DNA of 64,000 bases, taken from assembly GCF_004402495.1 (NCBI RefSeq), contig NZ_SOFH01000016.1:91528-155527 (forward strand), in the 5' to 3' direction. Source of the DNA: Cryobacterium sp. HLT2-28. GTDB taxonomy: Bacteria; Actinomycetota; Actinomycetes; Actinomycetales; Microbacteriaceae. Positions 1-8,812 of the stretch are shown piece after piece. The notes beneath the pieces were generated by a model. It did not search any database. It saw only the letters and a list, made by a program, of their open reading frames with translations, and was not told the origin of the DNA. The position numbers and the translations under genes are program-made. The number at the start of each line of letters is the position of its first letter. Position 1 is the first letter of the stretch.

Positions 1-1
1 C

Positions 2-79
2 ACCCAGAGCGTGACCCGGTGGATGCAGCGCAAGTACCGCCGCATCCCGGTGATCACCTCGGTCGTCGTCGACGCGTGA
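2..79 (+). CDS. C-terminal end of an unidentified protein (partial)
   Basis: The window opens inside a reading frame that gives 25 residues and ends in TGA at 77-79. The peptide is basic in the middle (RWMQRKYRRIPV) and ends in a run of valines. Codon use fits the neighbouring genes, and no other frame looks better. Too little is left to name the family. It lies 67 bases upstream of the penicillin-binding protein on the same strand, so it could share a transcript, but no link in function can be shown. Confidence 0.45.
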   Translation, partial: TQSVTRWMQRKYRRIPVITSVVVDA

Positions 80-146
80 GCGGATGCCGCCGGGCCCCCA
101 GCCCGGCGGCCTCCGTCTTCGCCGAACCCGGAAGTGATATCGCCCC

Positions 147-2255
147 ATGACTCCTGAACTGCCCAGCCGGAAGAAGGCGCGTCGTCGAACGCGCCGCCGG
201 TCGATCGTACTGGTCTCCGCCGCCGTCATCGTGGCCCTGCTCGCGACGACCCTGGTCGCCTTCGTCATCAGCCTGCCCGACGACCTGGCCATCGGCCGGT
301 TGTCGCAGAAGAGCAACGTCTACGCCACCCGGAGCGACGGCACGCCGCAGTTGCTGGCGTCGTTCTACGACCAGAACCGGGTCGAGGTCGCCTCGGATGC
401 GATCAGCCCGTTCGTGAAGGATGCGGCGACCTCCGCCGAGGACCCCGGCTTCTACGACCACGGCGGCGTGGACATCTGGGGGACGGTCTCCGGTCTCGTG
501 TCGACCCTGGTGACCGGGACGGCCCGCGGCGGGTCGTCGATCACCCAGCAGTATGTGAAGAACGTGCTCGTGCAGAAATGCGAGACCCTGGCCGACGAGG
601 CGAAGCGGGCCAGCTGCTACGACACCGCGACGGAGACGAGCCCCGACCGCAAGCTCAAGGAGATGAGCCTCGCGATCGGGCTGGAGAAGAAGTCCTCCAA
701 GGCCGACATCCTGCGCCAGTACCTGAACATCACCGGTTTCGGCGGGTCCGTCTACGGCATCGAATCCGCGGCGAACTACTACTTCAACACGACGGCCGCC
801 GCGCTGACCCTGCCGCAGGCGGCCAGCCTCGTGGCGATCGTGAACAACCCGGTCAAGTTCCAGCTCGACAAGCCGGAGAGCGCCACCAACGGTGCGGCCA
901 CCGGCTACGCGGACAACAAGGAACGGAGGGACTACATCCTCGGCGAGATGCTCAAGCACAAGAAGATCAGCACGGCCGACCACGACGCCGCGATCGCCTC
1001 GCCGATCACCCCGACCATCACCGAACCCAGCACCGGCTGCCAGAGCGCCGCCGGCAGCGCCTACTTCTGCGACCTGGTGCTGCGCACGCTGCGCAACGAC
1101 CCGGCCTTCGGCGCGGATCGCGCCACCCGGCTGGCCAACTTCCGGCTCGGCGGCTACAACGTCTACACCACCCTGGACCTCGACCTGCAGGCCGCCGCCG
1201 AGACGACCATGACCGAGAACGTCCCGAAGTCCTTCGAGGACTGGGATGTCGGCGGCGTCATCTCGAGTGTGGGCGTCGGCACCGGACGGGTGCTCGCGAT
1301 GACCCAGAACAAGGATTACACCCAGGATCCGGCCGTGGCCGCCGCCAACCCCAATGCCACGGGCATCAACTTCAACACCGACTCCGACCAGGGTGGGTCG
1401 AAGGGGTTCCAGACCGGGTCGACCTACAAGGTCTTCACCCTGGCCGAATGGCTCAAGGAGGGCAACTCCCTCGCCGACTCGGTCAGCTCCCGGCAGCGCT
1501 CGGACTGGGGCGTCTTCCAGGACAGCTGCAACGGACCCCAGGAATACGGCACGAGTTTCGACCCCAACAACGACGCCTCCTACGAGAACGGGTCGTACTA
1601 CTCCGCCCTCCAGTCGACGATCAGCTCGATCAACACCGGGTTCATCGGCATGGCGAAGAAACTCGACCTGTGCGGCATCCGCAAGACCGCCGAAGCCTTC
1701 GGCGTGCACCGGGCCGACGGGGATCCGCTCCAGCAGGGTGCCGCGTCGGTGCTCGGCACCAACGAGATCGCCCCCCTGACCATGGCGGCCGCGTACGCCG
1801 GGATCGCCAACCAGGGGACCACCTGCAGCCCGATCCTGATCGACCGGATCGTCGGGCCGGACGGCGCGGAGATCCCCGCCCCCACGTCGACCTGCACGCA
1901 ATCCGTCAGCCCGGACGTCGCGGCCGCGATGGCCTACGCGATGCACCGGGTGATGACCAGCGGCACGGGGACGGCCTCGAACCGGGCGACCGACCCGGAG
2001 GTGCCGATGATCGGCAAGACCGGCACCACCGACGAGAACAAGGACACCTGGATGGCCGGGGCGAGCACCAAGGTCGCCACCGTCGTCGGCGTCGTGACTG
2101 TGTCCGGCGCCGGGCAGGACCAACGGGACACCTACTTCGACAACGGCCAGGCAGCCACCGCCCGGCACCGGATGTGGCCCGACATGATGAGCGTCGCCAA
2201 CGAGAAATTCGGCGGCGACGAGTTCCCCGAGCCGCCGCGGAGCATGACCCGCTGA
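147..2255 (+). CDS. Class A penicillin-binding protein (transglycosylase/transpeptidase)
   Basis: A 702-residue bifunctional cell-wall synthase that polymerises lipid II and cross-links peptidoglycan outside the membrane. A basic cytoplasmic tail (1-19) precedes one membrane segment (about 20-42). The GT51 domain follows, with the catalytic Glu in AEDPGFYDH (E98) and the GGSSITQQ motif (128-135). The transpeptidase domain has STYK (S425 nucleophile, K428), SIN (494-496) and KTGT (624-627). Eight cysteines lie outside the membrane (145, 157, 298, 308, 461, 509, 560, 583), which is unusual and suggests disulfides. There is no long C-terminal extension. It converges on prfC with only 25 bases between. 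The ATG at 147 has only a weak upstream purine stretch. Confidence 0.93.
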   Translation: MTPELPSRKKARRRTRRRSIVLVSAAVIVALLATTLVAFVISLPDDLAIGRLSQKSNVYATRSDGTPQLLASFYDQNRVEVASDAISPFVKDAATSAEDPGFYDHGGVDIWGTVSGLVSTLVTGTARGGSSITQQYVKNVLVQKCETLADEAKRASCYDTATETSPDRKLKEMSLAIGLEKKSSKADILRQYLNITGFGGSVYGIESAANYYFNTTAAALTLPQAASLVAIVNNPVKFQLDKPESATNGAATGYADNKERRDYILGEMLKHKKISTADHDAAIASPITPTITEPSTGCQSAAGSAYFCDLVLRTLRNDPAFGADRATRLANFRLGGYNVYTTLDLDLQAAAETTMTENVPKSFEDWDVGGVISSVGVGTGRVLAMTQNKDYTQDPAVAAANPNATGINFNTDSDQGGSKGFQTGSTYKVFTLAEWLKEGNSLADSVSSRQRSDWGVFQDSCNGPQEYGTSFDPNNDASYENGSYYSALQSTISSINTGFIGMAKKLDLCGIRKTAEAFGVHRADGDPLQQGAASVLGTNEIAPLTMAAAYAGIANQGTTCSPILIDRIVGPDGAEIPAPTSTCTQSVSPDVAAAMAYAMHRVMTSGTGTASNRATDPEVPMIGKTGTTDENKDTWMAGASTKVATVVGVVTVSGAGQDQRDTYFDNGQAATARHRMWPDMMSVANEKFGGDEFPEPPRSMTR

Positions 2256-2280
2256 CCTGCCCCGGCGGTTCGCCCCCGGG

Positions 2281-3900
2281 TCAGTGCGCGGCGGCCACCT
2301 CCGGGCTGCCGGTGGCAAGGTCCTCGAGCAGCAGTTCCGGGTGGTCGCGCACCGTGTTGCGCAGTCGCCAGACCGTGCTGAACAGAGCGAGCAGGGTGCC
2401 GTCCGAACGCATCAGCACCTCGACCTGCCGGTCGTGGCCCAGGATCAGCGCGCTCTCCCGGTCGGTGCGCCTGGCGATCTGGTAGGGCAGGGCCTCCGAA
2501 CGGATGGCCGCGCCGAAGTCGTGGGTCATCCGCTCCTCGACCACCTCGAACTGCATCGGCCCGACCGCGCCGAGCACGGGGGACTGGTCACCGCGCAGAT
2601 CGGAGCGCATCACCTGGATGACCCCCTCGTGGTCGAGCTGGTCGATCCCGCGGCGGAACTGCTTGTGCTTGCTGCTGTCTGCCGAGCGCACCACCCGGAA
2701 GTGCTCCGGGGCGAACATCGGCAGCGGCGGGTACTCCACCGGGTCGCCCTCGAAGATCGAGTCGCCCACCCGCAGTGCTGAGGCGTTGACCAGGCCGACG
2801 ATGTCGCCGGGCCAGGCCTCATCGGCCACCTCGCGTTCCCGGCCGAACAGGTGCTGCGCGTACTTCGTGGCGAACGGCCGGCCGCTGGCCGCGTGGGTGA
2901 CGATCATGCCGCGGCGGAACTGCCCTGAGCAGACCCGGACGAAAGCGACGTGGTCCCGGTGGGAGGCGTTCATGCCGGACTGCACCTTGAAGACGAAGCC
3001 GGAGAACGCGCTGCCGACGGGGCGGTGGCCGCCGGAGGCGTCCTCGCGTGCCTCGGCGGCCGGGGCGAAGTCGACCAGGGTGTCGAGGATGTGCTGCACC
3101 CCGAAGTTGAGCACGGCGGCGGCGAAGAGCACGGGGGTGGTCTCGTTGGCCAGGAACCTGGCCTCGTCGTGGTCCTGGTCCTCCTCGGTGAGCAGCTCCG
3201 ACTCCTCGGTCGCGGTCTGCCAGGCGTCGCCCTCGGCGGCGGCGGCGACATCCGCGCTCACCCGTTCGAAGCCGGCGGCCTTCGCGCCGCCGGCGGTGCG
3301 GGTGAACCGCACGAACTCGTGGCTGGAACGCTCGATCACGCCGCGGAAGTCCCCGGCGATCCCGACCGGCCAGGTCAGCGGAGTGGGGATCAGGCCGGTG
3401 CGCCGGCGGATCTCATCCATCAGGTCGAGCGCCTCGGCGCCGGGGCGGTCCCACTTGTTGATGACGGTGATCACGGGGAGGTTGCGCTGCCGGCAGACCT
3501 CGAACAGCTTCATGGTCTGCACCTCGAGGCCCTTGCTCGCGTCCACGAGCATGACGGCGGCGTCGACGGCCGAGAGCACCCGGAAGGTGTCCTCGGAGAA
3601 GTCGGCGTGGCCGGGGGTGTCGACGAGGTTGATCACGGCGTCGCGGTACTCGAACTGGATCGCCGCGCTGGTCACCGAGATGCCGCGGGCCTGCTCCATC
3701 GCCATCCAGTCGGACACCGTGCCGCGGCGCCCCGCCTTGCCGTGGGTGGCCCCGGCGGTGGTGATGGCACGCGCGTGCAGCAGCAGCGCCTCGGTGAGCG
3801 TCGACTTCCCCGCGTCGGGGTGGGAGATCACGGCGAACGTGCGGCGTCGTCGAGCCTCAGAGAGTACCTCGGGCGTGGACAGGCCGATGGGCTGCGTCAT
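2281..3900 (-). CDS. prfC: Peptide chain release factor 3
   Basis: RF3 is a translational GTPase that removes RF1/RF2 from the ribosome after peptide release. The protein is 539 residues and shows the P-loop SHPDAGKST, the DTPGHADF switch and NKWDR near the N-terminus, followed by the RF3-type domain 2 and C-terminal regions. The open frame extends five codons further to 3915. I place the start at the ATG at 3898-3900 because AGAAGGA (3904-3910 on the minus strand) sits at proper distance and the family begins near this point. The gene diverges from the aldo/keto reductase, with about 200 bases between them. Confidence 0.93.
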   Translation of the reverse strand: MTQPIGLSTPEVLSEARRRRTFAVISHPDAGKSTLTEALLLHARAITTAGATHGKAGRRGTVSDWMAMEQARGISVTSAAIQFEYRDAVINLVDTPGHADFSEDTFRVLSAVDAAVMLVDASKGLEVQTMKLFEVCRQRNLPVITVINKWDRPGAEALDLMDEIRRRTGLIPTPLTWPVGIAGDFRGVIERSSHEFVRFTRTAGGAKAAGFERVSADVAAAAEGDAWQTATEESELLTEEDQDHDEARFLANETTPVLFAAAVLNFGVQHILDTLVDFAPAAEAREDASGGHRPVGSAFSGFVFKVQSGMNASHRDHVAFVRVCSGQFRRGMIVTHAASGRPFATKYAQHLFGREREVADEAWPGDIVGLVNASALRVGDSIFEGDPVEYPPLPMFAPEHFRVVRSADSSKHKQFRRGIDQLDHEGVIQVMRSDLRGDQSPVLGAVGPMQFEVVEERMTHDFGAAIRSEALPYQIARRTDRESALILGHDRQVEVLMRSDGTLLALFSTVWRLRNTVRDHPELLLEDLATGSPEVAAAH

Positions 3901-4052
3901 GGATCCTTCTTTCACGGGCGATTCAGGCCGGCGGAGGCGACGCCTCTGCGGCGGCCAGGTCAGAATCGTTCCCCTCCAACTCTAACTTGACCCGCGAGAG
4001 GCTCGTTTCGGGCCCGGGACCCCACGGTTTGGTAACGGTTAGGGCGTGTCCT

Positions 4053-4080
4053 TTGTCTGAACGGGTGCGGGGGTTATTGT
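4053..4080 (+). promoter_or_regulatory. Candidate promoter of the aldo/keto reductase gene
   Basis: TTGTCT (4053-4058), a 16-base spacer and TATTGT (4075-4080) resemble a housekeeping promoter. They would start transcription near 4087, about 19 bases before the ATG. The ribosome-binding site GGAGGGA follows at 4092-4098. The call rests on sequence likeness only. Confidence 0.4.
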
Positions 4081-4105
4081 CGGCACTGAGCGGAGGGAGT
4101 GACGG

Positions 4106-5164
4106 ATGCCCCGACCGGCCATGCACGGACACGGCACGCGGCCCGTGAGCGCGCCGTCCACCGGGCCGGCAGCGTTGCAGGGCCCGCCCGCCATCTCGCT
4201 CCCCATCCCCGTATCCGTCTCCGTGCAGTCCCTGCCGACGCCGAAGAGCCTCCGCCGCACCATCGCCGACACCGACCTCACGGTCCACCCGCTCGCCCTC
4301 GGCACGAGCGTGTTCGGCTGGACGGCAGACGGGGAGACCAGCGCCCGGGTGCTCGATGCGCACCGCGACCTCGGCGGCAACTTCCTCGACACCGCCGACA
4401 GCTACACCTCCGGGCGAAGCGAGGTGATCGTCGGCAACTGGCTGCGCTCCCGCGGCGCCCGCGACGGCACCGTGATCGCCACCAAGATCGGCAAGAACCG
4501 GGACAACCCCGGGCTGTCGCCGCGCAGCATCATCGGCGCCGTGCAGGCCTCGCTCGACCGGCTCGGCACCGACTACATCGACCTTCTGCACTTCCACTTC
4601 GACGATCCGACCGTTCCCCTGGAGGAGAGCCTCGGCGCCGTCGACGTGCTCATCCGCAGCGGCCAGGTGCGCTACCTCGCCGCGTCGAACTTCTCCGCCG
4701 AACGCCTGATGGAGGCCCGGGTGCTCGCCGCCAACGGTCTGCCCCGGTTCGTGGCGCTGCAGACCCAGTACAGCCTGCTCCACCGCGCGCCGTTCGAGTC
4801 CTCGCTGGCGCTGGTCACCCGGGCGCAGGGCATGTCGGTGCTGCCCTACTTCGCTCTCGCGCACGGCTTCCTGGCCGGCCGCTACCGGTCGAAGGCCGAC
4901 CTGCAGAAGACGACCCGCGCCGCCCGCGCCGCCAAATACGTCACCCGCACCGGGCTGCGGATGCTCGCGGTCGTCGACCGCATCGCCGAGGAGCACGCCG
5001 TGGCCCCGGCGACCATCGCGATCGCCTGGCTCCTCGCCCGCGGCCAGGTCGTCGCCCCGGTGGCCAGCGCCAGCCACCCCGACCAGGTGGAGGCGCTCCT
5101 GGCCGCCGCCGGCATCCGCCTGACCCGCGGCGACATGGTGGACCTGGACCGGGCCTCGGCCTAG
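4106..5164 (+). CDS. Aldo/keto reductase
   Basis: A 352-residue NAD(P)H-dependent oxidoreductase of the AKR (beta/alpha)8 barrel family. The catalytic tetrad is visible: Asp and Tyr in FLDTADSY, Lys in IATKIGK and His in LLHFHFDDP. The first ~45 residues are low-complexity and precede the usual AKR start (TIADTDLTVHPLALGTSVFGW). The true start may therefore be internal, although GGAGGGA at 4092-4098 supports 4106. The C-terminus contains the usual cofactor-binding segment (PVASASHPDQVEALL). The substrate cannot be told from sequence. Confidence 0.88.
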   Translation: MPRPAMHGHGTRPVSAPSTGPAALQGPPAISLPIPVSVSVQSLPTPKSLRRTIADTDLTVHPLALGTSVFGWTADGETSARVLDAHRDLGGNFLDTADSYTSGRSEVIVGNWLRSRGARDGTVIATKIGKNRDNPGLSPRSIIGAVQASLDRLGTDYIDLLHFHFDDPTVPLEESLGAVDVLIRSGQVRYLAASNFSAERLMEARVLAANGLPRFVALQTQYSLLHRAPFESSLALVTRAQGMSVLPYFALAHGFLAGRYRSKADLQKTTRAARAAKYVTRTGLRMLAVVDRIAEEHAVAPATIAIAWLLARGQVVAPVASASHPDQVEALLAAAGIRLTRGDMVDLDRASA

Positions 5165-5275
5165 CGACGCCGCCGCGACGCCCAGGGGCGACGCCCGCCC
5201 TGGCGGAATCGGGTCGCCCGCGGGCGCGAGTCGGGCCTCGGCCGCGCAGGCCCGGTGACGTAGGGTGGGGGAGAT

Positions 5276-6631
5276 ATGAACGGTGCCGTTGAGTTTCCCC
5301 TGGACCTGGCCGAACTCTCCTTCCGAGCGGCCGGTGAGTCCCTCGTACGCCGCAGCGTGCTGCCGAGCGGTGTGCGCATTGTCAGCGAGCACGTGCCCGG
5401 CAGTCGCAGCCTGACCATCGGCTACTGGGTCGCCGTCGGCTCCCGCGACGAGGAGCCCGGCCATTTCGGGTCGACCCACTTCCTGGAGCACCTCCTGTTC
5501 AAGGGCACGGCGAAGCGCACCGCGCTGGACATCGCGATCGCCTTCGACTCCGTCGGCGGCGAGCACAACGCGATGACCGCCAAGGAGTACACCTGTTACT
5601 ACGCCAAGGTGCAGGACCGTGACCTGCCGATGGCGGTCGAGGTGCTCACCGACATGCTCACCTCGTCGCTGCTGGACCCGGTCGAGTTCGAGAACGAACG
5701 CGGCGTCATCCTCGAAGAACTCGCCATGGCCGACGACGACCCGTCGGACGTCGCGAACGAGCGTTTCTTCGAGGCCGTGATGGGGGAGCATCCGCTCGGC
5801 CGGCCGATCGGCGGCAGCCCCGACACGATCCGGGCCGCCACCCACGCCGCCGTGCACGAGCACTACCGGGCCAACTACCGACCCCAGGACCTCGTCGTCA
5901 CGGTGGCCGGGGCGGTCGACCACGACGTGCTCGTCGCGTCCGTGACTCGTGCCCTCGCCCTGGCCGGCTGGGACCTGAGCGAATACGCCGCGCCCGTCGG
6001 CCGCCGCTCCGGCAGCCCGGCGGGCATCAGCCAGGGTGCCCGGCTCACGATCGTTCCGCGGCCGCTGGAACAGGCCAACCTCCTGATGGGGTTCCCCGGC
6101 CTCCTCGCCACCGACGACCGGCGCGTCACGATGAGCGTGCTGAACTCCATCTTCGGCGGCGGCATGTCCTCCCGGCTGTTCCAGGAGGTGCGGGAGAAGC
6201 GCGGCCTGGCCTACTCGGTCTACTCCTTCGCCCCCGGCTACTCCGACGCCGGATTGTTCGGCATGTACGCCGGCTGCACGCCGGCGAAGGCCGGCCAGGT
6301 CGCCGAGCTGATGCTCAGCGAGCTGCACCGGCTCGCCGAGCACGGCGTCACCGCCGACGAGATGAAGCGGGCGTCGGGCCAGCTGTCGGGGGCATCCGCC
6401 CTCGCCCTCGAGGACTCCGACACCCGGATGTCCCGGCTGGGCCGTTCCGAGATCACCCTCGGTGAGTTCATCGACCTCGATGAGGCGCTCCGCCGCCTTG
6501 CCCTGGTCACCGCCGCGGACGTCCAGGCGCTGGCCGTCGACCTGGCGGCCGGCCCGCTATCGATCGCGGCCGTCGGCGCGCTGGAGCCCGACGCCTTCGC
6601 GGCCATCCTGCAGGACCCGCTCCGCTCCTGA
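5276..6631 (+). CDS. M16 family zinc metallopeptidase (PepR/pitrilysin type)
   Basis: A 451-residue processing-peptidase-like enzyme. The inverted zinc motif HxxEH is in THFLEH (H68, E71, H72), and the third ligand is a Glu in VILEEL about 75 residues on. The second half is the catalytically silent M16_C domain. Family members cut short peptides. In Actinobacteria the gene usually follows pnp, and here an AKR gene sits in front. TAGGGT at 5261-5266 ends nine bases before the ATG, and GGGGGA lies in between, so the transcript has either no leader or a very short one. Confidence 0.92.
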   Translation: MNGAVEFPLDLAELSFRAAGESLVRRSVLPSGVRIVSEHVPGSRSLTIGYWVAVGSRDEEPGHFGSTHFLEHLLFKGTAKRTALDIAIAFDSVGGEHNAMTAKEYTCYYAKVQDRDLPMAVEVLTDMLTSSLLDPVEFENERGVILEELAMADDDPSDVANERFFEAVMGEHPLGRPIGGSPDTIRAATHAAVHEHYRANYRPQDLVVTVAGAVDHDVLVASVTRALALAGWDLSEYAAPVGRRSGSPAGISQGARLTIVPRPLEQANLLMGFPGLLATDDRRVTMSVLNSIFGGGMSSRLFQEVREKRGLAYSVYSFAPGYSDAGLFGMYAGCTPAKAGQVAELMLSELHRLAEHGVTADEMKRASGQLSGASALALEDSDTRMSRLGRSEITLGEFIDLDEALRRLALVTAADVQALAVDLAAGPLSIAAVGALEPDAFAAILQDPLRS

Positions 6632-6720
6632 CTCCCCGCCAACCGACTCCGGCGCAGACGCCGGCATCCGACCCGGCCGCCCACCGCTCACCCGGGCGCC
6701 GTGAATCGAAAGAGAACAAC

Positions 6721-7323
6721 TTGCCCCACTACATCTACCTCGTGCGCCACGGTGAACAGCAGGATGCCGAACACGGCCTGCCGGACGGCCCGCTGTCCGC
6801 GCGCGGCAAGCGCCAGGCCCAGCTGATCGCTGAGCGCCTCGGCGGGGTGCCGTTCACGGCCGCGTACCATTCCCCGCTGCAGCGGGCCGCGGAGACGGCG
6901 AAGATCATCGCCCAGCGCCTGCCCGCGCTCACGCCCGAACCCTCGGCGCTGCTCTTCGACTGCATTCCGTCCGGCAGGGCGCCGGAGACGCCGACGGCCT
7001 ACGCCCCGTTCTTCGGTGCGGTCACCGAGGCGGAGATCGAGGCCGGGAGCGCCCAGATGGAGGACGCCGTCGCCGAGTTCCTCCAGCCGAGGCGCGGGGA
7101 ACACCACGACCTGCTGATCACCCACAACTTCGTCATCGCCTGGTTCGTGCGCGAGGTGCTCGGCGCACCGGACTGGCGCTGGATCAGCATCAACCAGGCC
7201 AACTGCGGCCTCACGGTGCTGCACCAGAAGCCCGGCCGGCCGTGGACCATGGTCACCCACAACGACACCGGGCACCTCCCCGTGGAGCTGCGCACCGGCC
7301 TGCCCGACCCGCTCCTTTTCTAG
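6721..7323 (+). CDS. Histidine phosphatase family protein
   Basis: A 200-residue phosphoglycerate-mutase-like phosphatase. The RHG signature is at residues 9-11 (LVRHGEQ), and a second conserved His lies in LLITHNFVI, so the phosphohistidine chemistry should be intact. The substrate is unknown. The start is a TTG codon at 6721: the family N-terminus PHYIYLVRHG begins directly after it, no in-frame ATG exists nearby, and GAAAGAG sits a few bases upstream. It follows the M16 peptidase by 89 bases and converges on the GNAT gene across a tandem repeat. Confidence 0.87.
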   Translation: MPHYIYLVRHGEQQDAEHGLPDGPLSARGKRQAQLIAERLGGVPFTAAYHSPLQRAAETAKIIAQRLPALTPEPSALLFDCIPSGRAPETPTAYAPFFGAVTEAEIEAGSAQMEDAVAEFLQPRRGEHHDLLITHNFVIAWFVREVLGAPDWRWISINQANCGLTVLHQKPGRPWTMVTHNDTGHLPVELRTGLPDPLLF

Positions 7324-7378
7324 CGGCGCGCTTCCAGCGGCGCGCTTCCAGCGGCGCGCTCCCGGCGGCGCGCTCTTG
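7323..7378. repeat. 14-bp tandem repeat, four copies, between convergent genes
   Basis: Four head-to-tail copies of GCGGCGCGCTTCCA at 7323, 7337, 7351 and 7365. The first two are identical and the last two vary in the final four bases. A further degenerate GCG-AAGCGCGC follows. The array starts at the last base of the histidine phosphatase stop codon and fills most of the gap to the convergent GNAT gene. Confidence 0.85.
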
Positions 7379-7399
7379 GCGAAGCGCGCCCGGACGGCC

Positions 7400-7906
7400 T
7401 CAGACGAGGAGCTTGCGGTACCAGTTGGTGGCGTTCGGGTTGTCGTTGTAGGGGGTGCAGTCCTCGTACCCGGCGCTCGAGTAGAGCACCCCGGCCGCTG
7501 TCAGGCTCGCGTTCGTGTCGAGCACGAGCTCGTCGGCGCCGAAGTCCCGCGCCCGCCGTTCCAGCTCGGCGAGCAGGACGCGGCCCCAGCCCCGGCCACG
7601 CACCTGCGGCTGCAGCCAGAGGTGCTTGACCTCGTAACGCACCCGGCCGGCCGGCGAATCCGCGATCCGGCGGATGCCGCCGCACCCCACGAACGCGCGT
7701 TCCCGTTTGCCGGGCTCCTCGCTGACCAGCAGGAACACCCCGTTCGGCTGCACGAACTGGCCCGGCGTCGGGAAGGTGGTGCGGTAGGCACCCTGATCGG
7801 CCGGGAAGCTCGACTCACGATCACTGAAGTACTGGGTGAGCAGCACGATCGAGCCGGCATCCGTCACCGACACGTCGCTGAAGGCCGGGGCTGGAGAATC
7901 GGACAT
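7400..7906 (-). CDS. GNAT family N-acetyltransferase
   Basis: A 168-residue acetyltransferase. The acetyl-CoA pyrophosphate loop is visible in VRGRGWGRVLLAEL, preceded by the beta-strand 4 sequence VKHLWLQPQ. The C-terminal beta-strand region LYSSAGYEDCTPYN is typical of the fold. The substrate cannot be deduced. The ATG at 7906 diverges from dapB, with 63 bases between the two start codons. Confidence 0.85.
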   Translation of the reverse strand: MSDSPAPAFSDVSVTDAGSIVLLTQYFSDRESSFPADQGAYRTTFPTPGQFVQPNGVFLLVSEEPGKRERAFVGCGGIRRIADSPAGRVRYEVKHLWLQPQVRGRGWGRVLLAELERRARDFGADELVLDTNASLTAAGVLYSSAGYEDCTPYNDNPNATNWYRKLLV

Positions 7907-7969
7907 GGGTCAAGGCTACTTCGCCCGGCCGCTGCGGCAATGGCCCGCCGCCCTTGGTAGATTGGACCC

Positions 7970-8812
7970 ATGACAACACGGGTGGCCATCGTCGGCGTAA
8001 CGGGAACGATGGGCCGCCTCGTCGCCGCACTGGTCGAGAAGACGGACGGCTACGACCTCGTCGCCGGGCTGAACTCCGCCAGCGACCTGGCCGAGATGCT
8101 CGGCGCCGACGTGGTGATCGACCTGACCGTGCCCCGGGCCAGCCAGGGCGTCGTCGACTTCGCCGTCGACCATGGGCTCCGTGTGCTCGTCGGCACCTCC
8201 GGCTGGTCGCAGGAGCGGATCGACGCCCTCGCCCGCCGCATCGCCGGGCGCGACGACACCGGCGTGGTCATCATCCCCAACTTCTCCATCGGCTCGGTCA
8301 TCGGCACCGCGCTCTCGGCCATGGTGGCCCGGTTCTTCGACTCGATCGAGATCGTCGAGGCGCACCAGGCCGGCAAGGTCGACTCGCCGTCGGGCACCGC
8401 GGTGCGCACGGCCGAACTGATCGGGCGGGCCAGGGCCGGCCTCGGGCCGGTGTCCGCGCCGCACATCGACCAGCGAGCCCGCGGCCAGCAGGTCTCCAGC
8501 GTCCCGGTGCACAGCCTCCGGCTCGAGGGGCTGCTCGCCCGCCAGGACGTCATCTTCGGCGGCACGGGGGAGACCCTCACGATCAGCCACAACACCCTCT
8601 CCGCGGCTGCCTACGAGCGCGGTATCCTGCTGGCCCTCGCCGCGGCCGTGTCGGCGCGCGGCGTGACGGTCGGGCTCGACCAGGTCGTGGACCTCGGCCT
8701 CGGGGAGCCGGTCCGGCCGGATGCCCCGGCGGAACCGGGACCGGACGACTCCACACCCGACGGCGCCGTTCCCGACGGCTCTGTTCTCGACAGTCCAGGC
8801 GCCGGCGCATGA
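7970..8812 (+). CDS. dapB: 4-hydroxy-tetrahydrodipicolinate reductase
   Basis: DapB reduces the DapA product in diaminopimelate/lysine synthesis using NAD(P)H. It has the N-terminal nucleotide motif GVTGTMGR and the active-site segment EAHQAGKVDSPSGTA, which keeps the catalytic His and Lys; the second His of the common EAHH is Gln. Length is 280 residues. About 30 residues beyond the usual end form a Pro/Asp-rich tail with a PDGAV-PDGSV repeat. TAGATT at 7958-7963 ends six bases before the ATG, so the mRNA is probably leaderless. The stop overlaps the next start (ATGA). Confidence 0.95.
   Translation: MTTRVAIVGVTGTMGRLVAALVEKTDGYDLVAGLNSASDLAEMLGADVVIDLTVPRASQGVVDFAVDHGLRVLVGTSGWSQERIDALARRIAGRDDTGVVIIPNFSIGSVIGTALSAMVARFFDSIEIVEAHQAGKVDSPSGTAVRTAELIGRARAGLGPVSAPHIDQRARGQQVSSVPVHSLRLEGLLARQDVIFGGTGETLTISHNTLSAAAYERGILLALAAAVSARGVTVGLDQVVDLGLGEPVRPDAPAEPGPDDSTPDGAVPDGSVLDSPGAGA

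Noticed and set aside
54..2318. Long minus-strand frame opposite the penicillin-binding protein
   Set aside because: Plus-strand gene has all catalytic motifs; the minus frame has none.
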